This document shows, piece after piece, positions 27,816 to 36,160 of a stretch of DNA of 64,000 nt (the first letter of the stretch is position 1; each line of letters begins with the position of its first letter). Made by a program: the position numbers and the translations under genes. The stretch comes from Deinococcus sonorensis KR-87. Its GTDB lineage: Bacteria; Deinococcota; Deinococci; Deinococcales; Deinococcaceae. Below the pieces are notes generated by a model. The model saw only the letters and a program-made list of their open reading frames with translations. It was not told the DNA's origin and made no database searches. The DNA is taken from positions 186,001-250,000 of the forward strand of contig NZ_CP158298.1 of NCBI RefSeq assembly GCF_040256395.1, read 5' to 3'.

Positions 27816-28543
27816 TCCGTGGGTGGTGGAGCTGCTGCAGCGGGTGGACCATACCGCCTGCGCGCGTTGCTCTTCGACTCCCGTGCGCCTGGCCAGGGCG
27901 CCCAGGACGCCGACATGGACCTGCTCGTCGTCGTTGATGCCGTTCAGATCCCCGAAGCGGAACGGTGGCGAGGTGTGGAGCCGGTTGAAGCGGAGGGCCA
28001 CGTCCTGGCCCTTGACCGGTGGCTGACCCTTGGCCACCACGTGCACTGGCAGAACTTCGGCCTGTCCCAGGGCCGGGCGCTGCTCGATCCTCAGGGCTTC
28101 AATCAAGCCGGACGGAAGGTGCTGGAGCCCCCCCGTCGTCGTACCGGTCGGGTGGAGGCGCTGGACCGGTACCTCAACAGCACGCACCGGAGCGTGAAGG
28201 CGTGGCGCAAGGTGAGGCGCTGGGCGCCCGCCTGCACGCTGGAGTCGCTGTCACGGCGCGGCCTGACGGGGGCTTTCGTCTGGCGGGCCGGTGGACACCG
28301 TATTGGGATCGACTCGACGGGCAATGGCCGCCCCTCGCCTCCCTGGGCCTGAAGGTCACACGTCTTCAGCTGCAGGTGGCGGCGGTGGTCACGCAGGCTG
28401 ATCCCGAAGTGCTGCGCTCGCTGTGCGCAAGGGTCAGTGCATGGATGCGCCCGCATGGGCCCACGTCGATCCTGGATGCGTGGCCTCCCTCATTTCGCGA
28501 GGCCTTGCGCTCGAACGTCACCGACCGCCCTGAAGCACGATGA
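27816..28543 (+). pseudogene. Nucleotidyltransferase-domain protein, broken
   Basis: Three frame segments make up one protein. VVELLQRVDHTACAR (27818-27862) is followed in another frame by ALLFDSRAPGQGAQDADMDL and LVVVD, the GS-x-DxD catalytic region of Pol-beta-type nucleotidyltransferases with the key glycine changed to aspartate. Next come VEPVEAEGHVLALDRW, GRALLDPQGFNQAGRKVLE and ALDRYLNSTHRSVKAWRK. Near 28205 the frame changes again to GEALGARLHAGVAVTA, LAGRWTPYWDRLDGQW and RVSAWMRPHGPTSILDAWPP, up to the stop at 28543. Two frameshifts plus a catalytic substitution make it a pseudogene. It resembles aminoglycoside-adenylyltransferase-like proteins, but the exact family is uncertain. Confidence 0.65.
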
Positions 28544-28997
28544 AGAGGGCGGGGGTCCACGCATGTCCCGCGAACCCTGGACCGATAGACGGCGTGCCCC
28601 CGCAGACACAGCCAGCGGGCCATTGGCCCGCCGGACCAGCCGCAGGCACGGCTGACCGCTGTTGAGCACAACCGCGCTCGAGGGCATCACTCCGGCCCGG
28701 AGGGCCAGGAAGCGAATGAGGTGAACGTGCAGGTGGCCGGCACGGATCAGGGCGACACCGGCAAGGAAACGGCCCGTCGAGCCACGGGTCTTCGATCGAA
28801 CCTGGTGGTCCGGCGACCGGAGGCGACCCAGGGCGTCTCCCGCTCCCGGAGCGCTGCGCGGTGGAACCGTCGTTTGCCGGGGCGTCGCGCTTGAGACGCC
28901 TGCGGCGGAACCTGGAGCACCGTTCCCACTCCGGGCCGCCCACCGTCTGCTGGCGGCCACACGCCCACCCCGTGGGGCCACCCTGGCCAGCGAGCGT
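28544..28997. other. Gap without a recognisable gene
   Basis: Between the nucleotidyltransferase remnant and the 3' end of the convergent lipoprotein gene. Nothing was assigned; no terminator is evident. Confidence 0.4.
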
Positions 28998-30050
28998 CTA
29001 GAAGTAGAAGGTGTGGTGGGCGTCTCCCCCGCCCTTGCTGCCCAGGCCCTTCAGGGACACCTTGAATGAACCGCCCACATCGCCTTTCTTGGCATCGAAG
29101 GAAATACTGAAGCTCGCGGTGGGCGTGGCCCAGGCATAGCCGTACGCAAGTTTGGCCAGTTGCGTGGCCTTCAGCACCGTGTTGCGGGTCTTGGCCCCGG
29201 CGCTGCCGAGATTCATGTAGTAATGGGCGCTGCCGCTCTGATCGATAAATTTGGAGCCCTTGATGATGACGGTGTGATCGACCGTGATCTTGCCGCGTGT
29301 GCCGCCCCACACCCATTTGAGGGTCAGGCTGAGTGCCCGCGCGGTCCGCGCCCTGGTGCTCATCGGCTGAACGCTGGCGTCCGCATGGTTCCAGCGGGCG
29401 CCGGCCTGCGTCGTTGACGCCGTCTGGGGGGCGGTGTCGTCCTGGACCAGCACGATATTCGACAGCAGGCTGTCGTAGACGAGGCCGCTGCGGTCATAGA
29501 CACCTGTCGTCTGGAACTGCTTGCCCTCGCTCTGCCACGTCAGCCGGACGGTTCCCTGACCGACGTTGAGCAGCGGCAGCACCGTTGACCGGATATTCGA
29601 GACCACGTCCTGATGCTGCAGCTGATCCGTCTGAAAGGCGCGCATGCGCTCCTGAATGGTATTCAGCGTGAAGGAGTCAGGATGAACACCGTCATACTGC
29701 GGCACCACCGTCTGGTCTGCCACCAGCCGGTCCCCCATGGCCGTCACCTGCGCGGCGGACTCCAGGCCGGGCCCGAACGTGTAACTCACCAGCCGCAGCG
29801 GGAGGGCCTGAGCATCCAGGTTCGTCTGCGCCTGCTCCAGCTGGTTCACGACGGCGGCGGTCAGACGGGACGGCGCCTGTCCGGGCTCGGCCGCCTGAAC
29901 AGGCGCGGCCGTGAGCGCCGGCGGGGCGCCTGCCGGCGTCTGAGCGGCGGGCGGCGCTGCGGTGTTGCAGGCGGCCAGCAGCGCGATGAGACTCAACGTA
30001 CCGAGGCGGTGGGCCAGACGGGCAGTACCACGCGAGTGGTGTGTTGGCAT
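28998..30050 (-). CDS. Lipoprotein, function unknown
   Basis: A 350-residue lipoprotein. After a basic start (PTHHSRGTARLAHR) the hydrophobic core LGTLSLIALLAAC ends in a lipobox with Cys28. An Ala/Pro linker runs to about residue 58. Residues 60-210 contain SYTFGPGLESAAQVTAMGD and repeated helices; the C-terminal half is beta-rich (LTLKWVWGGTRGKITVDHTV, HYYMNLGSAG) and ends in HHTFYF, an aromatic end reminiscent of exported beta proteins. I recognise no family. The ATG at 30050 has AGAGGA 9 nt upstream. An AT-rich patch 140-190 bp upstream probably holds the promoter. Confidence 0.75.
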   Translation of the reverse strand: MPTHHSRGTARLAHRLGTLSLIALLAACNTAAPPAAQTPAGAPPALTAAPVQAAEPGQAPSRLTAAVVNQLEQAQTNLDAQALPLRLVSYTFGPGLESAAQVTAMGDRLVADQTVVPQYDGVHPDSFTLNTIQERMRAFQTDQLQHQDVVSNIRSTVLPLLNVGQGTVRLTWQSEGKQFQTTGVYDRSGLVYDSLLSNIVLVQDDTAPQTASTTQAGARWNHADASVQPMSTRARTARALSLTLKWVWGGTRGKITVDHTVIIKGSKFIDQSGSAHYYMNLGSAGAKTRNTVLKATQLAKLAYGYAWATPTASFSISFDAKKGDVGGSFKVSLKGLGSKGGGDAHHTFYF

Positions 30051-30461
30051 CGTGTGTTCCTCTGGGGTGCCTGTCAGTCAGGCGAGCAGGGCCGGTGAAG
30101 GACAGCTCTTCAGCAGGGAGCGCGTCAGAGGAACACAGCAGGGCCGACCTTGAGATGACGAGAGCTGGAAGAGAACGGTGAGGTGCTGCGGACTGACCTG
30201 GGAGCAGCATAAAATATTGTTTAAGACGTGGTGCAGAAAAAATTGTGAAAAGCTTCAGCTACACATCGTCCACGCCTCGGCGAGGCCCGTGCATGGATGC
30301 CGATGCCCACCTGCCGTGGGCTGGGTTGACCGAGCCCGGCTCAAGCAGCCTTGAAAGACAGCGCTCGAAGCGTGGCCCTGGCATCCATGGGACGTCAGAG
30401 CGCCAGGCGTGGACGGACGACGTTGGCGGTGGTGTCCCCCGGTGCAGATCCGGACGCTGAC
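30051..30461. other. Intergenic region with an AT-rich patch
   Basis: Positions about 30205-30250 are strikingly AT-rich for this DNA (ATAAAATATTGTTTAAG and AGAAAAAATTGTGAAAAGC on the plus strand). On the minus strand they offer TATGCT and TATTTT as -10 boxes, but no matching -35 is at the right distance. It is probably the lipoprotein promoter, giving a long 5' leader of about 150 nt. No gene. Confidence 0.45.
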
Positions 30462-30899
30462 TCAGCGGAGGGCCTGGGCGAGTCCGATGAGCACCCCTTC
30501 CGGCCCCCGGATGTAGCACAGTCGGTACGCGTCCTGATATTGAACCACCTCGCCGACCAGCGCGGCGCCGCGCCGTGCCAGCCGCTCCAGCGTCTCGTCG
30601 AGATCATCCACCGCGAACATGACGCGCAGATACCCGAAGGCGTTCACCGGCGCGGTGCGGTGATCCTCGACCACCGGCGGCGCGAGAAAGCGGGACAGCT
30701 CAAGCCGGCCATGGCCGTCCGGCGTGCGCATCATGGCGATCTCCACCTGCTGGTCCCCGAGGCCGGTGACCCGCCCGGCCCATTCGCCTTCGATGATGGT
30801 CCGCCCTTCGAGTTCGAGGCCGAGGTCACGCAGGAACTCAATCGTTGCATCGAGGTCATGGACGACGAGGCCGACGTTATCCATCCGCTGTACCGCCAT
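30462..30899 (-). CDS. VOC family (glyoxalase-like) protein
   Basis: A 145-residue vicinal-oxygen-chelate protein with two beta-alpha-beta-beta-beta modules. The first begins QRMDNVGLVVHDLDATIEF, the second FGYLRVMFAVDDLDETLERL, ending in YIRGPEGVLIGLAQAL. The pattern H/Q...E..E common to glyoxalase or extradiol enzymes is only partly visible, so the reaction is unknown; such small proteins are often detoxification enzymes. The ATG at 30899 lacks a Shine-Dalgarno and has a TACCGT -10 box 6 nt upstream, implying a leaderless transcript. Confidence 0.88.
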   Translation of the reverse strand: MAVQRMDNVGLVVHDLDATIEFLRDLGLELEGRTIIEGEWAGRVTGLGDQQVEIAMMRTPDGHGRLELSRFLAPPVVEDHRTAPVNAFGYLRVMFAVDDLDETLERLARRGAALVGEVVQYQDAYRLCYIRGPEGVLIGLAQALR

Positions 30900-30905
30900 G
30901 GGCCC

Positions 30906-30911
30906 ACGGTA
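30906..30911 (-). promoter_or_regulatory. -10 box of a leaderless promoter
   Basis: TACCGT on the minus strand, separated from the VOC start codon by GGGCCC (6 nt). Confidence 0.5.
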
Positions 30912-31281
30912 GCATGGTGTCTGTCCTGCGCCCGAACCCTTCCGTGCTCGTCCAGGTGATCTGGCCTCTCATCGGCGCGGGGCGACGCTTCGCGCTGAAC
31001 GCCTCAACACGGCGCTGGAGGACCTCAGGGCATGATGGCCGTCCATGGCCGCGCCCGACGGACCTCCAGGCTGTGGCACAGGCGGAGGCTCGTCGGGCGC
31101 GACGATCGTTCGGCATGTAAGCGCTTGACCGTGTCGGGTCCGACCAGGCCAGGCGGCCTCCCCAGGGAGTTCGGGGCGCTCGGCTCGGGCCGGCCCGGCG
31201 CGCGGGGCTGCGCTCAGGCACGGCGGGGGCGTCATGGCAAGCGCGCAGCCACGTCCTTGTGACGGATGGCGTCCCGCGTCC
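30912..31281. other. Gap without a recognisable gene
   Basis: Between the VOC gene and the 3' end of the response regulator gene. No motif was found. Confidence 0.4.
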
Positions 31282-31728
31282 TCAGGACGTCGCGCCGGCG
31301 CTGTGGTGGCGCAGCAGAACGGCAGTGTGCAGCCAGAAATCCGACAGGGCCTGCAACATGCGCACCCACCCCTCGAACGTCGCTGGTTTGTGCAGGGAAC
31401 TGAACGCGTGGTGCTGGTCACTCGCCAGAATGTCCATGCCTGCGTCCGACATGCTCATCACCACCACCGGCATACTCCGCAGCTGACGATGCGCGTTCAG
31501 GTAGTGCAGCACGCTCAGTCCAGACATCCCCGACAGGTGGAGGTCCAACAGGATCAGGCGGGGCCACTGGGCGGGTGAGGCCGCTTCGTCCAGCAGCTGC
31601 AGGGCGGCCCTGGGGTCGAGCGCCACGCCGCGCCCCGTGCCGGGTTGAGCGGCGGTCGGGCGGGCACCGACGGCGCCGGGCAGGACGCTCACGGTCAGCA
31701 GGGACGGGACGGAAAAGGTGCTGCTCAC
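31282..31728 (-). CDS. Response-regulator receiver protein lacking the acidic pair
   Basis: A 148-residue stand-alone receiver domain of the Rcp1-like size class. The phospho-acceptor is Asp62 in LILLDLHLSGMSG; the switch Ser/Thr region is VVVMSMSDAG and the conserved lysine is Lys114 in SSLHKPATFEGW. The N-terminal strand, which normally ends in two acidic residues binding Mg2+, reads LLTVSVLPGAVGARPTAAQP and has none. It may be an atypical receiver, or its first 35 residues may be out of frame or decayed. I chose the GTG at 31728 because GGAG lies 6 nt upstream. No sensor kinase is adjacent. Confidence 0.65.
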   Translation of the reverse strand: MSSTFSVPSLLTVSVLPGAVGARPTAAQPGTGRGVALDPRAALQLLDEAASPAQWPRLILLDLHLSGMSGLSVLHYLNAHRQLRSMPVVVMSMSDAGMDILASDQHHAFSSLHKPATFEGWVRMLQALSDFWLHTAVLLRHHSAGATS

Positions 31729-31984
31729 GGTCGTCTCCGTCTTCGGACGCCGGACCGGAAGCGGGGCGGCTCGAGCCTCCACGCGGTCGCCGATCGAATG
31801 GCCCGGCAGAAGGCGCGTTGGCTGGGCGCAACCCCCAGCGCGCCGACCCCAGCGGTCCCTCACGGGCACCGGTGCACGCCAGGTCGGCCGGCCTGGCGTG
31901 CGGAGCCATGACATGAACCACCGACGCCCGGCAGCGTGGCAGGTGGTCGCGGTTGGGGTGCGAGTTCCGCCGTGCGGGGGCCGC

Positions 31985-32016
31985 TTGACTCTGACGTATG
32001 TGTCAGGGTTTACCCT
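31985..32016 (+). promoter_or_regulatory. MerR-type promoter with dyad operator
   Basis: TTGACT at 31985-31990 and TACCCT at 32011-32016 are 20 bp apart, the over-long spacing typical of promoters that MerR proteins activate by twisting DNA. The spacer holds the perfect dyad CTGAC-N6-GTCAG (31991-32006), which extends imperfectly to ACTCTGAC/GTCAGGGT. The start codon follows the -10 box by 6 nt. Confidence 0.75.
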
Positions 32017-32022
32017 GGGGGC

Positions 32023-32418
32023 GTGGAGACGATGCGGATCGGTCAACTGGCGCAGGCGGCGGGCGTGAGCGTCCGCGCCATCCGGCATTACGACCACCTC
32101 GGCCTCCTCACCTCCACCCGCGAGGACAACCGGTACCGCCGCTTTCAGGCGGAGGACGTCGACCGCGTCCGGATCATTCAGCTGTTCCTGAAGGCCGGGT
32201 TCACGCTCGAGGAGATCCGGACGCGCGCGCCGTGCTTCCGGTACGGGACTGCGCCGCTCGACGCGCCCGCGGAGGATGTGCGCGCCCTGTACGCCCTCAA
32301 GATCGCGGATGTCGACGCGCAGATCGCCGTGCTGCAGCAGCTGCGAGATCAGCTGCTCGCGGCCGCACGCCGCCTCGAGACGCGCGCTCATCACGGCCCG
32401 GCGAGCTTCAGAGACTGA
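32023..32418 (+). CDS. MerR-family transcriptional regulator
   Basis: A 131-residue MerR protein. The N-terminal winged helix-turn-helix reads MRIGQLAQAAGVSVRAIRHY followed by DHLGLLTSTREDNRYRRF. The middle helices include VRIIQLFLKAGFTLEEIR, and a long C-terminal dimerisation helix contains IADVDAQIAVLQQLRDQLL. One cysteine (RAPCFRYG) is present, but no clear metal-binding Cys set. I placed the start at the GTG at 32023, 6 nt after the -10 box (leaderless); an ATG lies three codons later. The regulator probably controls itself through the operator in its own promoter, and the metallo-hydrolase gene 69 bp downstream. Confidence 0.88.
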   Translation: METMRIGQLAQAAGVSVRAIRHYDHLGLLTSTREDNRYRRFQAEDVDRVRIIQLFLKAGFTLEEIRTRAPCFRYGTAPLDAPAEDVRALYALKIADVDAQIAVLQQLRDQLLAAARRLETRAHHGPASFRD

Positions 32419-32487
32419 CCACCCACGCCGCCCCTGCGCCCCGGACCGCTCCGGGCGCGCGTCCTCTCCCCTACCCCTGGAGGGCCC

Positions 32488-33258
32488 ATGAACATTCAGC
32501 TGATCCGCAACGCCACCCTGCGCCTCGAGTACGCCGGCACGACCTTCCTGATCGACCCGATGCTGGCGGAGCAAGGCGCCTACCCGGGCCTGCAGGGCGC
32601 GCCGAACAGCCACCTGCGCAACCCGACCGCGCGGCTGGTGGTGCCGGTGGAACGGCTGAGCGCCGTGGACGCCGTGCTGGTCACGCATACGCACTTCGAC
32701 CACTGGGACGAGGTGGCCCGGGAGCGGCTGCCCAGGCACCTGCCGGTCTTCGTGCAGCACGACGCGGACGCGCGCGTGGTGGCCGCCTCGGGCTTCACCG
32801 ATGTCCGCGTCCTGGGCGACACGACCACTTTCCGGGGCATCACGCTGAGCAAGACGGCGGGGCAGCACGGCTCGGACGCGGCGATGGCGGCCATCGGCGA
32901 GCGGCTGGGGGAGGTGAGCGGCGTGGTGTTCCAGCACCCGGAGGAACCCACGCTGTACGTGGCCGGGGATACCGTGTGGAACGAGCACGTGGCGCGCGCG
33001 ATCCGCGCCCACCAGCCGGCGGTGATCGTGCTGAATGCCGGGGACGCGCAGATCACGGGCCTGGGGTCGATCATCATGAACACGCAGGACGTGCTGGCGG
33101 TGCACCGCGCCGCGCCGGACGCCACGCTCGTCGCCGCCCACCTGGAGGGCGTGGCGCACGCGGTGCTCTCGCGGCGCGAGCTGCGCGCCTTCGCGGCCGA
33201 GCAGGGCTTCGCCGATCGGCTAGTCATCCCGGACGACGGCGAGACGCTCACCCTCTGA
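32488..33258 (+). CDS. Metallo-beta-lactamase-fold hydrolase (UlaG-like)
   Basis: A 256-residue metallo-hydrolase. THTHFDHWD at residues 66-74 provides the HxHxDH metal motif; YVAGDTVW near residue 155 carries the bridging aspartate. NATLRLEYAGTTFLIDPM at the N-terminus and the absence of extra domains place it with UlaG/YtkL-like cytoplasmic hydrolases. It ends with HLEGVAHAVLSRRELRAF. The ATG at 32488 has TGGAGGG 4-10 nt upstream. It lies 69 bp after the MerR gene and is its likely target. The substrate is unknown. Confidence 0.88.
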   Translation: MNIQLIRNATLRLEYAGTTFLIDPMLAEQGAYPGLQGAPNSHLRNPTARLVVPVERLSAVDAVLVTHTHFDHWDEVARERLPRHLPVFVQHDADARVVAASGFTDVRVLGDTTTFRGITLSKTAGQHGSDAAMAAIGERLGEVSGVVFQHPEEPTLYVAGDTVWNEHVARAIRAHQPAVIVLNAGDAQITGLGSIIMNTQDVLAVHRAAPDATLVAAHLEGVAHAVLSRRELRAFAAEQGFADRLVIPDDGETLTL

Positions 33259-33601
33259 GCACCAGGCCCGCGGGGCGTGAACCGGGCCCGTCTCCGCCCG
33301 CTCCCGTCAGGGTGACGTGCCAGTTGCGGCACAGCTGGTGTCGGTGCGGGAAGCCCTGGTCGCGCGGCAGCAGCGCCAGCCGGGGCGTTCGGGCCGGCGT
33401 GGCCAGGCCGCCCCTCCCCGGACCCCGTCTGGCTGGTCCGTTTGCGGGCCGTGCCGCCGTGGAACGGGCGGGTGGCGCGGCGGTGGTGCTCACCGGTGCC
33501 GGCCTGGAGCGGACGTCGCCGCGAGGCCAGTGAACCGGCGTCTGCCGCGCGTTCGTGAGGACGGTCCGGCGCGGCCGCCGCACGGCGGGCCCTCCTGACG
33601 G
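33259..33601. other. Gap between convergent genes
   Basis: Between the metallo-hydrolase and the end of the TetR gene. The TetR reading frame stays open through this stretch and into the antisense of the metallo-hydrolase (down to 32580), but the translated sequence is arginine/alanine shadow-like. Confidence 0.45.
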
Positions 33602-34193
33602 TCACGGCAACTCTGGGGGGTGTGCCTGCGCCACCAGTGATGAGCACGTGGACGAGCCTGCGGGCGTCGTTGCGGCCGTCGCTGGTGGCGCCGGCACACA
33701 GGCTGCCGACACCGCGCAGCAGCGGGTACGCCTCAATGTCAGTCTGAAGTTCGCCAGCGGCGTGGGCCGCGTGCAGGAGGGTGCTGCAGACCGGGACGAG
33801 CTGGTCGAGGACGTGACTGATCAGCATGTCGAATCCCTCCTTGTCTGACTGCATGACGGCGGCGAGGCCGTGCTTGGTGATCAGGAAGTCCACGAAGCGG
33901 TTGATCCACTCGCTCAGGGCGGCGTGGGGGCTGGCGCTGGTGTGCAGCAGGGCGGGTCCGGCGGCGGCGCAGGCGTCGACCTGGGAGCGGTAGACGGCGA
34001 TGATCAGGTCCGCGCGAGTGGGGAAGTGCCTGTACAGGGTGCCCATGCCCACGCCGGCCCACGCGGCGACGTCACGCACCGGGACGTCCATGCCGGAGGT
34101 GACGAAGAGTTCGGCGGCGGCCAGCAGGGTCTGCGCGTCGCGGTCTGCGTCGGCCCGTCGGCGCCGGCCCGGGGGCGGCTCGGTGTTGCTCAT
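33602..34193 (-). CDS. TetR-family regulator, probably frameshifted near its C-terminus
   Basis: About 197 residues. The helix-turn-helix reads TLLAAAELFVTSGMDVPVRD then VAAWAGVGMGTLYRHFPTRA. The effector domain includes WINRFVDFLITKHGLAAVM, FDMLISHVLDQLVPVC, and LLRGVGSLCAGATSDGRNDA followed by RRLVHVLITG. Members of this family end within a few residues of that last helix. Here the open frame instead continues about 350 codons, antisense to the neighbouring hydrolase. A one-base shift after LITG would give AQAHPPELP and a stop at 33602, so a small indel is likely. The start at 34193 has AAGGAG 5 nt upstream. Divergent from an aldo/keto reductase with a shared operator. Confidence 0.75.
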
Positions 34194-34230
34194 GGTTCTC
34201 CTTGCGGTGTGGCGGGCGCAATCACCGAGT

Positions 34231-34259
34231 TTGACAAACGGAACATCGTTCCGTATATT
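34231..34259 (+). promoter_or_regulatory. Promoter with palindromic TetR operator in the spacer
   Basis: A consensus-like promoter: TTGACA at 34231-34236, a 17-bp spacer, and TATATT at 34254-34259. The spacer contains the perfect palindrome ACGGAAC-ATC-GTTCCGT (34238-34254), so a bound TetR dimer would block polymerase directly. It drives the aldo/keto reductase gene at 34338 and lies 38 bp upstream of the divergent TetR start. Confidence 0.85.
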
Positions 34260-34337
34260 TGCGGAGCAGTGCTCCGGATCATCATGCGAGCGGAGCACCG
34301 CCCGCCACGACACGCCGTCTCACCTGAGGAGGACCCC

Positions 34338-35384
34338 ATGCAGTACCGCACCCTGGGCCGCACCGGCATTACGGTCAGCACCCTGTCGCTCGGCGCCATG
34401 AACTTCGGCCAGATCGGCCGCACCACCCCGGCGGAAGCCACCGCCATGGTCGACGCCGCGCTCGACGCCGGCATCAACCTGATCGACACCGCCGACGCCT
34501 ACCGCGACTCGGAGCTTCTGGTCGGCCAGGCCATCGCCGGGCGCCGCGACGACATCATCCTCGCCACCAAGGCCACCCTGCCCATCGGTGAGCTGCGCAA
34601 CCACCAGGGCAGCTCCCGCCGCTGGCTCTACACCCAGGTCGACAACAGCCTCAAGCGACTCGGCGTCGACCACATCGACCTGTACCAGATGCACCGCTGG
34701 GACCCCGCCACCAGCGACGAGGAGACGCTCTCCGCGCTGACGGACCTCCAGCGGGCCGGCAAAATCCGGTACTTCGGTTCCTCGACGTTCCCGGCCTACC
34801 GCATCGTGCAGGCGCAGTGGGCCGCGCAGGCGAACCACCTGAGCCGCTACGTGACGGAGCAGCCCGGCTACTCGATCCTGCAGCGCGGCGCGGAAACGCA
34901 CGTCCTGCCCGTCACCGAGCAGTACGGGATGGGCGTGCTGGTCTGGAGCCCCCTGGCGTCCGGCTGGCTGTCCGGCGCCGTCCGGGCGGGCCAGGACGTC
35001 ACCACCAACCGCTCGACCTTCATGCCCCAGCGCTTCGACCTGTCGCTCCCCGCCAACCGCGCCAAGCTGGAGGCCGTCGAGCAGCTGGCCCACATCGCGC
35101 AGGAGGCGGGCCTCACGCTGATCCAGCTGGCGCTCGGGTTTGTGAACGCGCACCCCGCCGTGACCAGCGCCCTGATCGGCCCCCGCACCATGGCACACCT
35201 GCGCAGCCAGCTGGATGCCGCGGACACCGTGCTGCCCCCCGACGTGCTGGACGCCATCGACCGGGTCGTCGCGCCGGGCACCGACCTCGCCCCCGACGAG
35301 AAACACGACGCGCCGCCCGCGCTGCTCGACCCGCACCTGCGCCGCCGCACCGCACAGCCCGCCCTGTCGCTGCCCATCGCCTGA
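34338..35384 (+). CDS. Aldo/keto reductase
   Basis: A 348-residue NADPH-dependent aldo/keto reductase of the YajO/Tas-like bacterial type. The catalytic tetrad is visible: Asp50 and Tyr55 in LIDTADAYRDSE, Lys78 in LATKATL, and His119 in YQMHRWD. The barrel ends with LALGFVNAHPAVTSALIGPR, the usual cofactor-binding segment. It reduces aldehydes or ketones in the cytoplasm. The ATG at 34338 has GAGGAGG 6 nt upstream. It is divergent from a TetR repressor whose probable operator lies between the -35 and -10 boxes, so the gene is likely induced by a ligand of that repressor. Confidence 0.92.
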   Translation: MQYRTLGRTGITVSTLSLGAMNFGQIGRTTPAEATAMVDAALDAGINLIDTADAYRDSELLVGQAIAGRRDDIILATKATLPIGELRNHQGSSRRWLYTQVDNSLKRLGVDHIDLYQMHRWDPATSDEETLSALTDLQRAGKIRYFGSSTFPAYRIVQAQWAAQANHLSRYVTEQPGYSILQRGAETHVLPVTEQYGMGVLVWSPLASGWLSGAVRAGQDVTTNRSTFMPQRFDLSLPANRAKLEAVEQLAHIAQEAGLTLIQLALGFVNAHPAVTSALIGPRTMAHLRSQLDAADTVLPPDVLDAIDRVVAPGTDLAPDEKHDAPPALLDPHLRRRTAQPALSLPIA

Positions 35385-36160
35385 ACCGCGGCCCGGCGCT
35401 CTCCCCAGGCCGGCCGGGGAGCCCACGCGCGCCGGACCCGCAGGCGAATTCCGCGCACCCCGGTTCTTCGCACTGCGCGCGTCTCCCGACCGGCACCACC
35501 GCGCGTCCCTGGACGTTTCCCGCACCGCCTGGAGGGTCGTTCCGCCGGCTGAGCACCACGCGCCGGAGACGTGGCCCGCCACCGGGCCGGGGCCGGCGCC
35601 CAACGTGCCCTTCCAAGCCAGCGATGGGTCCAGGCACGGAACTTCAGCGCTGCGCCGACGACTTCCCCAGAGCCATGGCGGCGCCGAGGCCCCTGACCAG
35701 GACCGGGGTTCCCGCTGAACCCCGGCGCTCACCGAACGGCGAGCAGGACGTCCGTGAGGACGCATCCACGCTCCATCTGCAAGGTGAGTTTGGGCGACCA
35801 CACCCGGGCGGTCAGGAACGCGCTGTTTCAAGCTGCATCACCCGCAATGCTCGGAAGGGTGAGGGTTCCGGGGCCAGCGGGGCACCGAACCGCTTCAACT
35901 CGGCACTGCGGTCCGCCGGCGCTCCACCCGTCAAGGTCACCTCACCGTGGGCTGCGCCGTGCTCCCCAGGCAGCCGGTGCGGACGGACGTTCGCCCCGCA
36001 CTTGGGCGAATCATTCACCTCCAGACGGCGCAGCGGCACCGGCGAAACCGCCGTCACTGTGCCAGAAGGCCAGCAGCAGCGCGGGCGGGCCAGACCAGGC
36101 GACCGGGGAGCGCCGCAGCACGTCCAGGGCGAGCCACATACCGCCGGCGCCATCACCGCG
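35385..36160. other. Gap, possibly with a decayed minus-strand gene
   Basis: On the minus strand, phrases such as RVWSPKLTLQMERGCVLTDV and LAVR (near 35740-35820) have coding character but lack a frame upstream. I cannot name them. No other feature was seen in this 780-bp stretch. Confidence 0.35.

Noticed and set aside
32580..33601. Extension of the TetR frame antisense to the metallo-hydrolase
   Set aside because: The extension has no family character and overlaps a well-supported gene; a small frameshift explains it better.
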